From contig DHVR01000018.1 in NCBI GenBank assembly GCA_002412765.1, forward strand, positions 1-52,837: 52,837 bases of DNA, written 5' to 3'. Both the position numbers and the translations under genes were made by a program. Shown piece after piece: positions 41,882 through 51,056 of the stretch. Under the pieces are notes generated by a model. The model saw nothing but the letters and a program-made list of their open reading frames with translations. It did not search any database and was not told where the DNA came from. How positions within the stretch are numbered: position 1 is the stretch's first letter; each line of letters begins with the position of its first letter. The DNA is from Leptolinea sp. UBA5203 (GTDB lineage Bacteria > Chloroflexota > Anaerolineae > Anaerolineales > Anaerolineaceae).

Positions 41882-42466
41882 TTAAAAATGATTTACCCTA
41901 CCAATTCCTGGGCTATAGGTTAATACAACATTTCCGTTTATGAAGGACCGCGAGTGGGTCAACTGTAGGTTTACCTGACCGGTGATGCCTTCAAACAGAG
42001 TCCTGCCTTTGCCCAGTACAACGGGAACCACAACAATCTGAAATTCATTAATCAAGCCGTGGCTGGTAAATTGGGAGACGATGCTGCCGCTTCCCAAAAT
42101 GGTCATATCTTCCCCTGGTTCGTTCTTCATGCGCTGCATCTCTTGGATGATGTCGCCTTTCACCAGGCGGGTATTCTTCCATAAGGCCTGTTCCATGGTT
42201 CTGGAAAAGACAATTTTAGAGCGATTGTTCATGCCTTCAGCCACCACCGGCATCTGCTGGGCGGCAAGGGGAGTCGGCCAATAGCTGACCATCATTTCAT
42301 AGGTGATCCTGCCGAAGAGCAACATGCCGCCGCCGCTGGCATTGCCTGCCACAAAAGCATCCCATTCCGGATCGGGGCGGGGGTTATGGGCAAAATCCAT
42401 CCCGGCGTTGGCATCGCAAAAGTAACCGTCGAGGGACACTGAATTAAAAACGCTTATTTTTCGCAT
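41882..42466 (-). CDS. Dihydrofolate reductase-like (RibD C-terminal) protein
   Basis: A 194-residue protein of the DHFR/RibD_C family: RKISVFNSVSLDGYF at the start, MLLFGRITYEMMVSYW in the middle, and ILGSGSIVSQFTSHGLINEF, VVPVVLGKGRTLF at the end, which form the NADPH-binding and substrate sites. Family members of this type are widespread stand-alone reductases of unknown substrate, not folate enzymes. It starts 51 bp after the nitroreductase stop on the same strand and 26 bp before the Imm63 gene. Confidence 0.92.
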   Translation of the reverse strand: MRKISVFNSVSLDGYFCDANAGMDFAHNPRPDPEWDAFVAGNASGGGMLLFGRITYEMMVSYWPTPLAAQQMPVVAEGMNNRSKIVFSRTMEQALWKNTRLVKGDIIQEMQRMKNEPGEDMTILGSGSIVSQFTSHGLINEFQIVVVPVVLGKGRTLFEGITGQVNLQLTHSRSFINGNVVLTYSPGIGRVNHF

Positions 42467-42516
42467 GACCTTTCTCCACTTGCTGATGATTCAAAGTACA
42501 GCGTTTTCGGGGATTG

Positions 42517-42963
42517 TTACTGGCTGACCGGCTCAAACACCATGATGGGGATGGGACGAGTGGTCATTTTCTGATAATCCATATAGGGCGGATGGCGTTC
42601 GGTGACGAACTTCCACAGCCGGTCTAACTCCTCGCCCTCGGCTTCATGGGCCAGGACTGGAATCGTCTTGCCCTTGATTTCCAGGCTGGCATGCGAATCA
42701 TTCTTTAAATTGAGATACCAGGCGGCGTGCGAATCCTTTCCCCAATTGGAAGCGACGATCAGGAACTTGTTTTCGTAGTTAAAATAAGCAATCGGAATCG
42801 CCCGATCCTGGCTGGATTTGCGCCCCAGGGTGTGCAGGATGAGGATGGTCTGCTTACCCAATTGACTGCCAATCCGTCCACGGCTGAGCCGCAGCAGCCC
42901 GGCGTTGACGGCCATGAAACCTTTGATGAAGGTATCTTTTAAAGAGGGTTTATTTTTATCCAT
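42517..42963 (-). CDS. Deazaflavin (F420)-dependent nitroreductase-like protein
   Basis: A 148-residue split-barrel protein of the Ddn/nitroreductase-quinone-reductase family (formerly DUF385): LILHTLGRKSSQDRAIPIAYF, then FLIVASNWGKDSHAAWYLNLK, then IPIMVFEPV. Members bind F420 or FMN and reduce quinones, nitro compounds or fatty acids (known for Ddn). Chloroflexota may make F420, but no F420-synthesis gene is in the window. ATG 42963 is the likely start, without a strong ribosome site; the frame extends to 42993. Confidence 0.85.
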   Translation of the reverse strand: MDKNKPSLKDTFIKGFMAVNAGLLRLSRGRIGSQLGKQTILILHTLGRKSSQDRAIPIAYFNYENKFLIVASNWGKDSHAAWYLNLKNDSHASLEIKGKTIPVLAHEAEGEELDRLWKFVTERHPPYMDYQKMTTRPIPIMVFEPVSQ

Positions 42964-43298
42964 GATGTGATTATAGAATAAATGGAAAGTCAATGCACCA
43001 CGAATTTTTCGTTCAACTATATCTCATACAAGTTTCACATGCGAAACCTTCCTGCATACCTCTTTATCTATCTATTCATATGCAGAAAAGTTAAAGCCCA
43101 AGGAAGCATTATTTCCTTATGGAAAATTATGCTAAGATCTAATAACGGATTGTTTTCTGGATGAAAATCAACTCTTCAAACCTGTTTTTCGCTCAATAAG
43201 AAAATACTTTGTCCATCAAACACGAAATATGAAAAGTTGTTTGCACATACGAAGGGTCATGCCAAACAAACTTTCAGAGGATCAAGGAGATTCCAAGC

Positions 43299-44513
43299 AT
43301 GGGGACATCAAGAAACAAGATTCAAAACTTGATCAGTGTGTTCATTTGCACATTCTGCTTGATTTCGTGTACGGTTCTGTTTCCAGGTTCATTGATGGAC
43401 AAGTCAACAGCGATCGAGACAAAGGCTTCCGTCACCTCAGAAATCACACAGCATCCAGTTTCAACAGATGGGGCAGCGATCCCAGTCCAAAAAGTTCAGC
43501 CTACCCTCACTATTGCACCGCTGCAAGCCGAAACAATTCCACAGGAACAGACAGCCCCTCCCCTTAACCCGTTCATCATGAAAAGCATTGTGGTTTCAGA
43601 GATGCCCTTCAATCCGGGCGGTGGATCCGGGGCAATGCTTGCGATCCCTGGACAGATCTGGATAGGTACATTTTTCTCGGGTTTACAACAATGGGATCCG
43701 CTGACTGGAGAACTTATAAGGACTATCTCAGGGATTGAGGCGACGATTTTTTTTGATATTGAATTGGAAAACAATCGCTTGTGGGTTCTCGCCAGCATCG
43801 AGGATCCAACGCAAGCGGAAATTCTTTATGTGATCGAATTGCCCAAGGGCGAGATTGTGAAGGAAATCCCCATAGGCATGGAAGGCGATTATGGCACAGC
43901 GCCCACTCAGCTTGGGCGCTCGCCGGGGAAAATATGGGTCAACTTTGGGATCGTTGATACAGAAACCCTGGCCTATGAATCATTGCCAGATGGTCTACCC
44001 AGCGAAGCTCATTTTGTTTTTGACGGCGAGCAATGGATGTGGATTACAGGCAGTTGGTGCGATGGCTGCCGGCATGATCTGTGGCTGGTCAATGCGAAGG
44101 ATCCACTGGAACTTAAAGATCAACAGAATTCAGGCGTGCTTGATACAGGGGTATTAGGCGAACCTCTGACCCTGGCAAACGGCAACGTATGGTTGGTTGC
44201 GCACTACAATACTGCGGGCGGGTCGTATTACCTGGATGGTTATGAAATTCACAAGAGCAATCAACCGGAAATCCATATCGATGTAACTGATGAAATTGCC
44301 GGCCACGGTCAGGCAAACATTGCTGCCGATGACCAGATGGTCTGGCTGGAAGCCGAAGGAACCTTGATCTATTTTGATTCGTTAACCGGTCAAAAAATGG
44401 GGGAGTTGAGAGTGGGAGACACGGTTGATGACATCGGATTTGACGGAACCAACTTGTGGGTTTTATCCTCCGATGCGGGCTTGCTGCAGGTCTACCTACC
44501 CTGGGCATCTTGA
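43299..44513 (+). CDS. Secreted beta-propeller lipoprotein
   Basis: A 404-residue protein with lipobox FCLISC (Cys24), a Thr/Pro/Gln-rich linker (residues 40-90), then a beta-propeller built from repeats such as IWIGTFFSGLQQWDPLTG, LWVLASIEDPTQAEILYVIEL, and LWVLSSDAGLLQVYL. No catalytic residue is evident. AAGGAG lies 11 bases before ATG 43299. It is monocistronic. It is probably displayed outside the membrane and binds protein or polymer; the function is unknown. Confidence 0.82.
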   Translation: MGTSRNKIQNLISVFICTFCLISCTVLFPGSLMDKSTAIETKASVTSEITQHPVSTDGAAIPVQKVQPTLTIAPLQAETIPQEQTAPPLNPFIMKSIVVSEMPFNPGGGSGAMLAIPGQIWIGTFFSGLQQWDPLTGELIRTISGIEATIFFDIELENNRLWVLASIEDPTQAEILYVIELPKGEIVKEIPIGMEGDYGTAPTQLGRSPGKIWVNFGIVDTETLAYESLPDGLPSEAHFVFDGEQWMWITGSWCDGCRHDLWLVNAKDPLELKDQQNSGVLDTGVLGEPLTLANGNVWLVAHYNTAGGSYYLDGYEIHKSNQPEIHIDVTDEIAGHGQANIAADDQMVWLEAEGTLIYFDSLTGQKMGELRVGDTVDDIGFDGTNLWVLSSDAGLLQVYLPWAS

Positions 44514-44593
44514 GCAGGCAGTTCGTTAGTGGTTTGCGTGAAAGGGTGATAAATATTTATTAAAATAATTGCCAATACATCCATTCACCCACC

Positions 44594-44743
44594 AAATCTA
44601 CATCTACCAATAATGCCGTTCGTCGACTGGCTAACCGTTGGTCAGAGATCGTGTGGCGTTTGTTGCATTACCATATCCCTTACGATGAAGCTTATCATTT
44701 GCAACACAATAAGATTCGTTCCCAACCTATTGCTGTTAAATAA
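44594..44743 (+). pseudogene. IS110-family transposase, C-terminal remnant
   Basis: A 49-codon frame without a start ends at TAA 44741-44743. It carries the C-terminal pattern of IS110/IS111 transposases: AVRRLANRWSEIVWRLLHY followed by HIPYDEAYHLQH. The DEDD and serine-containing catalytic parts are missing. The rest of the 370-bp gap around it shows no gene. It marks a former insertion next to the AT-rich cassette at 44.9-47.5 kb. Confidence 0.6.
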
Positions 44744-44886
44744 TTTCTATTTTCTCCTGGATGCTTAATGGAGTATTGGCTCTTCATCATATTTGTTTTT
44801 GATTAACCGATTTCTTTTTTACGGGTATCTATTTTATAGCTTTTTTGAGGTTTTCTCTATTGACAAAACTTATCCTACGGTTTGGA

Positions 44887-45741
44887 TTACTTTGAGGAAA
44901 GTTTGTCCGCTACTTCATATCCATCTGCTGTTACTCGAAAAACTTCACCTTTGTAGCTTTGATCGATAATTAGACCTTCGTTTGCCAATAAATTGACGGC
45001 TTTTTCCCAAGTTGCTTCTGATCTTGGATTTCCTTCGTCTACAAAAACAACCTCATTTGTCTGTACAGTCAAACCTGATCCTGTACGTACTTTTAATATT
45101 ATTCCATTTTTATCTTTTACCGCTTCTAATAATAGTGTCTTTGCTTCTTCTGATAAAACGCTAATAGCAGAAATTGTTGGATTTGTATTTTCGAAAATAT
45201 TATTACTGATAAGATTATTAATCTGAGGAGTACCTAGCTCTTTTATCATGGTTATTGCGAGTTGACGCGAAAACTTTTCTTGAAAGTCCAGCAAACTATC
45301 ATAATATTCAATTAATCCAGAATTTTTACAATAATCTTGGAAATCTTTTAGGGCTTTGTATTGATCAAGATCAACACTATCTAGGTGGACAGGTGTATTT
45401 GAAAAATAAATCATTGCTGGTTTACCGGCAGTGATATGTTCCTCAATTTCTTCAACAGTGCCACTAAGGGATTGACCAGTTGGTGTTCCCAAGCGAGTCC
45501 AAAAAACAGCAACTAATAGATCACAATCTGAAAGTACCTGTTTATTTATGATAGATTGGGCCCTATCACCCATAGCGGGAGCTGAATGTGTCTCCCATCC
45601 AATAGGCATTAAAACTGTTTTTTTGTCTTCAGAATTTACATCATTCCATTGTTGTAGGATTTGACGTACTAATCCTCGCTCGGAGTCGACATCACCAGGC
45701 GATGCTATCATTACTTTATATGCAGTTGCCAAATATGTCAT
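44887..45741 (-). CDS. DUF4062 (TIR-like) domain protein with C-terminal winged-helix-like region
   Basis: A 284-residue protein. Residues 5-110 are a DUF4062 domain: KVMIASPGDVDSERGLVRQIL, then SDCDLLVAVFWTRLGTPTG, then SGTVEEIEEHITAGKPAMIYF. DUF4062 is related to TIR/SEFIR-type domains found in defence and STAND proteins (established from comparative genomics), and the Glu in TVEEIEEH is at the place of the TIR catalytic Glu. The C-terminal 90 residues (VNLLANEGLIIDQSYKGEVFRVTADGYEVADKL) look like a winged helix. AGGAG lies 8 bases before ATG 45741. The nucleosidase-fold membrane gene is 168 bp upstream on the same strand. Confidence 0.78.
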   Translation of the reverse strand: MTYLATAYKVMIASPGDVDSERGLVRQILQQWNDVNSEDKKTVLMPIGWETHSAPAMGDRAQSIINKQVLSDCDLLVAVFWTRLGTPTGQSLSGTVEEIEEHITAGKPAMIYFSNTPVHLDSVDLDQYKALKDFQDYCKNSGLIEYYDSLLDFQEKFSRQLAITMIKELGTPQINNLISNNIFENTNPTISAISVLSEEAKTLLLEAVKDKNGIILKVRTGSGLTVQTNEVVFVDEGNPRSEATWEKAVNLLANEGLIIDQSYKGEVFRVTADGYEVADKLSSK

Positions 45742-45909
45742 GAATTAATCTCCTATAGTACACTTTCCTTAAGTTATTAATTATTCTATTCATCCATTAA
45801 AGTAAAGTAGTTAAAAAGATGCTTATAATAGAGAAACTCATCTATTTACTACATATAATAATATGAATGATGGTTCTTCGATTGTTATTTTTAAAAATGA
45901 AAATACGTT

Positions 45910-47535
45910 TTACTGTTTTATGCATGATAGATCAGGTGTCATAATATTATTTGGATCAATTACGAAAAAATATATTCTCTCATACGATGGTATTCCACAC
46001 CAACCAAGTGCTGAATAATATGCAGTGGGTTCGGCAAAATAAATTCCAGGTTCTGAATATGATTTTGATTCAGAATACTGATATGTTTCTCCTGGTTTTA
46101 AAAGAATATCAGTATTCTTGGGAAAATCTAAATTTCCTCTATTACCATCATTCCATTCATCTTCTATTTCACATACTTTTGGGCCTCTGACTGCAACTTC
46201 AAGAGTGTTAATCGTAACTGGTACATCTCCAGAATTATTTATACCTACAGTAGCAGTAATTATTTCTCCAACATTTATGATTTGATAACCTTTACTGGAA
46301 TAATTGTATGGACTGAGTTGGAAATCACCTAAACTTTTTATCTGTTTAGGACCATAAGATAAATTATATTGAGCAATTTCAGTTATTTTTATAGAATCAT
46401 TCTTCGAGTTTTGTTCTAACAAAATACCCAATATTATTGATATGCTAATCAAAACAATAAATACAAATATTCCAATAAAAAAAATTTTGCGATTTTGTCT
46501 TTGTATCTGAGCAAAATTATTTTCACTCTCTTTTTTCTTCAATCTTTCTATATTATTTTTTTTCTGTTGGCTATAATCAATTTTTGGCGTTTTTGTGTTC
46601 GAAATGATAGATTTCTCTTTCTGTGGTGTTTTATCGGGTTTAAATAATCCTGCTTCTATTCCATGAATAAGTAACGATAGGGCATTCTTTGTAGACAAAA
46701 TACGAAAACGATTTTTCGCTGTTTTCTCAACCATTTCTTTCCTTTCATCTGCATAATCGGAAATTCCGCGAATTGCAATCACTCTTGGTGCCGGTGTCCG
46801 AATTTGGGCTGCGTCATAGACACCAGCTGACTCCATCTCTATTGCAGATATCTTTCTGTCTACATCTTTTAACCATTCCGCAAAGACTTTTCCTTTACTA
46901 ACCGCAGGACCGCTTGCTAATTTGCGATCATCACCTGCAAATAGATTAATCTCTTTCCGAATGGTAAGTCCATTAATAATCATGGATTTTTGAATTGGTT
47001 CATCTATTAATTGTGAAAATCGTGAAACACATTCTCCCGACCAAATATCATGATAATTCTTATTGTTTTTTTGAAAATTCTGAAAGTTAATAAGTAAACG
47101 ACGAGATGTTGATATATTATTTCCAGATGTTTTAAATATCCATGACTCACCCGATGTTTCTGTTGCAGAATTTGCAAGATATTCCTCCACACTATCTGGT
47201 ATAAAAACATCTCCTGGTTGAAAATCATCGGATATGGTTCCAGCGATCCCTAGTACAACGACATCGCGAATCTGAGCTTTTGAAAGAATTGCAGAAGTGA
47301 CTGAAGCTGCATGTGCTATACCCATCTTTCCTGCTGGAACGACTCCTAATCGAAAATATTTGTTGCATTTTGGAGAAAATATTTCCCAGCAATATATAAT
47401 AATTGCAATATCATCAAATTCAACTGTGGAATAAAAATTCCCCAATTTTGCTTCTAATTCATCAAATAAATAATTAAATTCTTCATTTAACGCTATGTAG
47501 AGTAAAATATCGATCTTTGGAATGTCAGTGCTCAT
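45910..47535 (-). CDS. Nucleoside phosphorylase-fold (PNP/MTAN-like) membrane protein
   Basis: A 541-residue protein. Residues 1-290 form a PNP/UDP-phosphorylase superfamily domain: GVVPAGKMGIAHAASVT, DVVVLGIAGTIS, IEMESAGVYDAA (the substrate-binding Met-Glu) and IRGISDYADE (the catalytic Asp). A Lys/Asn-rich linker leads to one transmembrane helix (FFIGIFVFIVLISISIILGIL, about 365-385) and an outside beta domain with three Cys. The enzyme part is in the cytoplasm. PNP-fold domains occur as sensors or effectors in conflict systems that deplete nucleotides. TAGGAG precedes ATG 47535. It is AT-rich and pairs with the DUF4062 gene downstream. Confidence 0.82.
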   Translation of the reverse strand: MSTDIPKIDILLYIALNEEFNYLFDELEAKLGNFYSTVEFDDIAIIIYCWEIFSPKCNKYFRLGVVPAGKMGIAHAASVTSAILSKAQIRDVVVLGIAGTISDDFQPGDVFIPDSVEEYLANSATETSGESWIFKTSGNNISTSRRLLINFQNFQKNNKNYHDIWSGECVSRFSQLIDEPIQKSMIINGLTIRKEINLFAGDDRKLASGPAVSKGKVFAEWLKDVDRKISAIEMESAGVYDAAQIRTPAPRVIAIRGISDYADERKEMVEKTAKNRFRILSTKNALSLLIHGIEAGLFKPDKTPQKEKSIISNTKTPKIDYSQQKKNNIERLKKKESENNFAQIQRQNRKIFFIGIFVFIVLISISIILGILLEQNSKNDSIKITEIAQYNLSYGPKQIKSLGDFQLSPYNYSSKGYQIINVGEIITATVGINNSGDVPVTINTLEVAVRGPKVCEIEDEWNDGNRGNLDFPKNTDILLKPGETYQYSESKSYSEPGIYFAEPTAYYSALGWCGIPSYERIYFFVIDPNNIMTPDLSCIKQ

Positions 47536-47776
47536 ATTGTCTCCTAATGATGAATTAAAAATGTTAACTTTCTATTCGGCAATAGAGTAGATATGTGAGT
47601 TTGTGACATTGAGATATGTGTTGGGCGCACTCACAATATAGCGAATTTGACATTAAGTTTAGGAAAGTAAGAAATTATTCTTGTAATTTATTTCTAATTA
47701 TGCTGATTTCGATTTCCCACCATTATTTTACTCACAATTAATTATATTATAATCATATTCCACTCCCCGGCAACAA

Positions 47777-47826
47777 AAAAGACACCCTCAATCCGCACAG
47801 TTTATACTTTATGAAGGGCGTCTTTT
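47777..47826 (-). terminator. Terminator of the 47932-48444 GNAT gene
   Basis: AAAAGAC-A-CCCT (from 47777) pairs with AGGG-C-GTCTTTT (to 47826) around a 25-base loop. On the minus strand it runs into TTTTTTG. The gap 47536-47931 contains nothing else recognisable. Confidence 0.65.
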
Positions 47827-47931
47827 CTACTCACACCACGAAACTAATTCTCTGCACTCCTAATGGCATACAACGCATATGCGTTCATAACCACATTATC
47901 CTGGCTGCCGTTGAGCTGTTTGCCCATAGGA

Positions 47932-48444
47932 TCAGCTCTCTGCCATAAACCCTTCATGAAAAGCGACCGTGCCCTGCGGCATCTTACCGTCGAAGGACAG
48001 GGCAAAGAAGGCTTCCGGTGGGACGCCTTCCAGGATCAGGTCCGGCGTATTCACGAAGCCGAACTTGGTGTAATACCCCGGATGCCCGACCAGACAGCAG
48101 CCGCGGGCATGCACGTCCTTCAGGCGGGACAATCCTTCTCGAATCAGGGCTTTGCCGATGCCCTGCTGCTGGACCTCCGGTAGGACGGAAACCGGCCCCA
48201 GTCCGTACCAGTCCGGCGTGCCGTCCGAGAGGACCACGGGTGAGAAGGCAATGTGCCCAACCACCCGGCCCTCAACTTCTGCCACCAACGACAGGCTGAG
48301 GACGCCGGCTTTACGCAGCGCTTCAATCACAAAATGTTCCGTCTGGTTGCTGATTTCCAGGGTTTTGAACGCCTCGATGGTCACCTCAGTGATAGCGGTG
48401 ATATCGGATGTGGTTTCGTTTCGGATGGTGAGTTTTGGGGTCAT
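47932..48444 (-). CDS. GNAT-family N-acetyltransferase (YhbS-like)
   Basis: A 170-residue GNAT enzyme. The acetyl-CoA site is VLPEVQQQGIGKALIREGL, preceded by VVGHIAFSPVVL, and the end has CLVGHPGYYTKFGFVNTPDL, typical of the YhbS subgroup. The start is ATG 48444 after AGGAGAACCC. It is monocistronic with a downstream terminator. The higher GC than its left-hand neighbours marks the return to core DNA after the AT-rich cassette. Substrate unknown. Confidence 0.92.
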   Translation of the reverse strand: MTPKLTIRNETTSDITAITEVTIEAFKTLEISNQTEHFVIEALRKAGVLSLSLVAEVEGRVVGHIAFSPVVLSDGTPDWYGLGPVSVLPEVQQQGIGKALIREGLSRLKDVHARGCCLVGHPGYYTKFGFVNTPDLILEGVPPEAFFALSFDGKMPQGTVAFHEGFMAES

Positions 48445-48582
48445 GGGTTCTCCTGGAACTTGGTGAATGATGAAATTACGACTAGAGGGGAAGACAGATG
48501 AATCTACCCTGCATACGGCCCACCTTTCGAGTGCTGCCAGCGCAACCGATTGGCTTGCGTATATTTATTGAGTGACTTGACC

Positions 48583-49158
48583 TTAAACCCTCATCGAGCC
48601 GCGGAATCCCCTGGCGCCGTAGTATGAATCCGCGCCGTTGTGATAGATGAAGACATGATCGTAACGCCGATCCCCGAAGATGGCACCGCCGAGCTTTCTA
48701 ATTTCAGGAGGGGTTTTTAGCCAGCTCGAGGTCTTGGTATCGAAACTCCCCAATTCTTGCAGCACGCGATATTCTTCTTCGGTTAAGATCTCAATGCCCA
48801 TGGCAGCCGCCATATCCATGGCGGTATCGTTTGGTTTATGTTCTTTGCGTGCCTCCAGCGCGGCTCGGTCATAACAAAGATTTCTGCGGTCTTTGGGTGT
48901 TTCTGCTGAACAATCAAAAAATAGAATTTCACCGGTCTTTTCATCGGTGCCCACAACATCCGGCTCACCGCCGGTGCTCTCCATTTCATGCAGGGACCAT
49001 AGTTTTTCGGGATGCACTTTCAGTTTGGCTTGCACAGCAGCCCAAGCCATCCCCGGATGACGGTTCATGTTTTTCTCAAACCGATCTTTCAATGTTTTGA
49101 GGAGTGCTTCACCTTGCTCAGGTAATAATTCTTTTGAGTTACTCATAATATCGTTCAT
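48583..49158 (-). CDS. DUF4256 family protein
   Basis: A 191-residue cytoplasmic protein of the DUF4256 family: LLKTLKDRFEKNMNRHPGMAW, then LHEMESTGGEPDVVG, then FFDCSAETPKDRRNLCYDR, and the C-terminal VFIYHNGADSYYGARGFRG. The family is widespread and of unknown function. The start is uncertain: ATG 49158, 49146 or the upstream end of the frame at 49206, none with a clear ribosome site. No linked gene gives a clue. Confidence 0.88.
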   Translation of the reverse strand: MNDIMSNSKELLPEQGEALLKTLKDRFEKNMNRHPGMAWAAVQAKLKVHPEKLWSLHEMESTGGEPDVVGTDEKTGEILFFDCSAETPKDRRNLCYDRAALEARKEHKPNDTAMDMAAAMGIEILTEEEYRVLQELGSFDTKTSSWLKTPPEIRKLGGAIFGDRRYDHVFIYHNGADSYYGARGFRGSMRV

Positions 49159-49274
49159 GGTTTTATCATAGCTTTCGCAAAGAGGGGTGTCAAGCACCTC
49201 CAGCACATGCCTTTAAACCTTCGGAACCTGATCAAAATAATTGGATTGTGGAGTGACTGCAGATGTTATTCTTG

Positions 49275-49832
49275 TTACTTGTCGCCTTCACCCTTATTTC
49301 GCCGTTCTGCCTTTATAATATTCCATGCATGAATGGCTTCCTGCAATGCAGCGCCGGGATGGTTTTTAAAGTATTCTCGGATGTGCCGATTGTATTCAAA
49401 CTGGAGTGCAATACTTTTCTCCGCCTTGGGCTGCTGCTGTGCTGCCTCCCAGGTGATGATGGCTTCTTCCAGAGTCTTGCCAGTCCCAAAATGAATGAAA
49501 TCCCGCATGACAGCATCGAAATGAAAATGCCGCCCAATTTCTTGCTCAAAAAATGTCCGTAATGCCTGGCTGCACCGCCACCCCGCGCCAATGACGCATT
49601 GACGGCTGAAGGTATTGGGCATTTCATCTGTGCGTTTGCTGATTTTCTGTGATGGTTTATTCTCTACTGAACCTGTTACCAGGAAGTGACAGATCCTGTC
49701 TGTTAAGGCTTGCTTGGAACCTGATGTAGGTAAACCCTGCGCACGCAAAAATCCAATCAGTTCATCTTTAAGCCAGTAATAACTCAAGAAATCATCCGGC
49801 GTTGTTTGTCGGTTCAGGATTGGACGTGTCAT
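49275..49832 (-). CDS. SAP-domain protein with DUF6434-like region
   Basis: A 185-residue protein. Residues 15-52 form a SAP motif (LKDELIGFLRAQGLPTSGSKQALTDRI), a helix-turn-helix that binds DNA. The C-terminal part (FHFDAVMRDFIHFGTGKTLEEAI) matches the DUF6434 region often fused to SAP. Arg/Lys residues are frequent. It is cytoplasmic and probably DNA-associated. ATG 49832 has no strong Shine-Dalgarno. It is 116 bp upstream of the DUF4256 gene on the same strand, so the two may share a transcript. Confidence 0.85.
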   Translation of the reverse strand: MTRPILNRQTTPDDFLSYYWLKDELIGFLRAQGLPTSGSKQALTDRICHFLVTGSVENKPSQKISKRTDEMPNTFSRQCVIGAGWRCSQALRTFFEQEIGRHFHFDAVMRDFIHFGTGKTLEEAIITWEAAQQQPKAEKSIALQFEYNRHIREYFKNHPGAALQEAIHAWNIIKAERRNKGEGDK

Positions 49833-50192
49833 GGGCTATATTTCTCATTTCTTGTTAATAGAACCTTCCCCTTCAGGGAAGCTGGTGTCAGTCGTCTTGT
49901 GGAGAGGGTTTATTGCGGATGCAGGCCTGCATTTGCAGTAGTACCTTGCGACCTCCAGCATGGGTGTGCTTAAACGCTCAGAAGATCAAGGACATCATAA
50001 ATGCAGGCAGCCAAACTCGACTATTCCGCCTGATAAAAGACACCACCGGGAGCACAGTGTCCTCCTGGGATAGATGCTTAATTTTGCTGCTTTTGATAGA
50101 GATTTTCGCCCTTTAAATTTATTTTGTTGGCAAATTGTAACCAAATGCTCCCATACTTGGTCCAGTTAGCCCGCTTTTAGCGCACGATATTT
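49833..50192. other. Gene-free stretch
   Basis: 360 bp between the SAP-domain gene and the diguanylate cyclase. A short palindrome GCAGGCCTGC lies near 49921-49930. I found no credible gene, tRNA or terminator in it; the open frame at 49913-50116 looks accidental. Confidence 0.4.
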
Positions 50193-51056
50193 TCAGTATA
50201 ACGCCACTCGCTTTTTTGTTTCTTTGGCTTTATACATTGCCGTGTCGGCATTTTTGAAAAGAATGTCTTCTGATTCTCCATCTTTAGGATATATGGCAAT
50301 ACCGATACTGGCTCTAATAGAAAAGGAGGTTCCATTAAACTCGCAGGGTTCAGCAATTTGATTTATTATTTTCTCTGCAAGGCGAATGACGTCAGCTTCT
50401 TGCTTGACTTTGAACAACAGGCATGCAAATTCGTCGCCTCCCCAGCGACTGACCAGGTCTTCACTGCGTACAGAAGACTTTAATCGATTTGCTACCATCT
50501 GCAGGACCTGGTCTCCCAGATCATGGCCATAGAAATCGTTTATACTTTTGAATTTATCGAGATCAATAAACAGGATGGCGAGTTTCCAACCGTGCCGTTT
50601 TGCCTGGGTCAACCCGTGGTCGAGACCCTGTTCAAATGACACCCGGTTTTGAAGACCAGTCAGCGTGTCCTGAAGCGCCATTTGTTGCGCTTCTTCCGTT
50701 TTTAACAGGGCTTCGGATAAATCGTCGCGCGCTTCGGCCAAATCAGTTTTCGTATCGGCGAGTTCGGATTCGATGATGATTCGCTCAGCCATTTCTTCGG
50801 CGAGTTTGACGTTAACCACATTCAAATCGTCTGCAGCTTTTGCAACCTTCTGTTCGACATCTTCATTCTGAATGAGGGCCTGTTTCATAACCTGAGCAGG
50901 GACATTATCTTGATTTAGAACTTCATTTACCAATGTAAGTTCACTGGCAGCCTTCTCTATAGTATCTTTTATATTCTCGTTTTTCTTTATCACGCCTCCA
51001 AGCGAAATTTTCTTGGCGGAATCGTTATTATTTAAATCTTTTGATTTTGATCTCAT
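50193..51056 (-). CDS. Diguanylate cyclase (GGDEF) with coiled-coil input region
   Basis: A 287-residue soluble protein. Residues 20-125 are a long heptad-rich coiled coil (KAADDLNVVNVKLAEEMAER, later ESELADTKTDLAEARDDL), and residues 130-287 a GGDEF domain: DTLTGLQNRVSFEQGL, FIDLDKFKSINDFYGHDLGD, and the active site RWGGDEFACLL. The inhibitory I-site RXXD is present as RSED five residues before GGDEF. It should make cyclic di-GMP with product inhibition. No sensor domain or membrane segment is present, so activity is probably set by the coiled coil. ATG 51056 follows GAGAACCTT. Confidence 0.92.
   Translation of the reverse strand: MRSKSKDLNNNDSAKKISLGGVIKKNENIKDTIEKAASELTLVNEVLNQDNVPAQVMKQALIQNEDVEQKVAKAADDLNVVNVKLAEEMAERIIIESELADTKTDLAEARDDLSEALLKTEEAQQMALQDTLTGLQNRVSFEQGLDHGLTQAKRHGWKLAILFIDLDKFKSINDFYGHDLGDQVLQMVANRLKSSVRSEDLVSRWGGDEFACLLFKVKQEADVIRLAEKIINQIAEPCEFNGTSFSIRASIGIAIYPKDGESEDILFKNADTAMYKAKETKKRVALY

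Noticed and set aside
43229..43567. Plus-strand frame overlapping the propeller lipoprotein gene
   Set aside because: The frame at 43299 has a lipoprotein signal and an AAGGAG site; this overlapping frame has neither.
49913..50116. 67-codon frame between the SAP and GGDEF genes
   Set aside because: No ribosome site and no domain pattern; it begins in a Cys-rich stretch that looks accidental.
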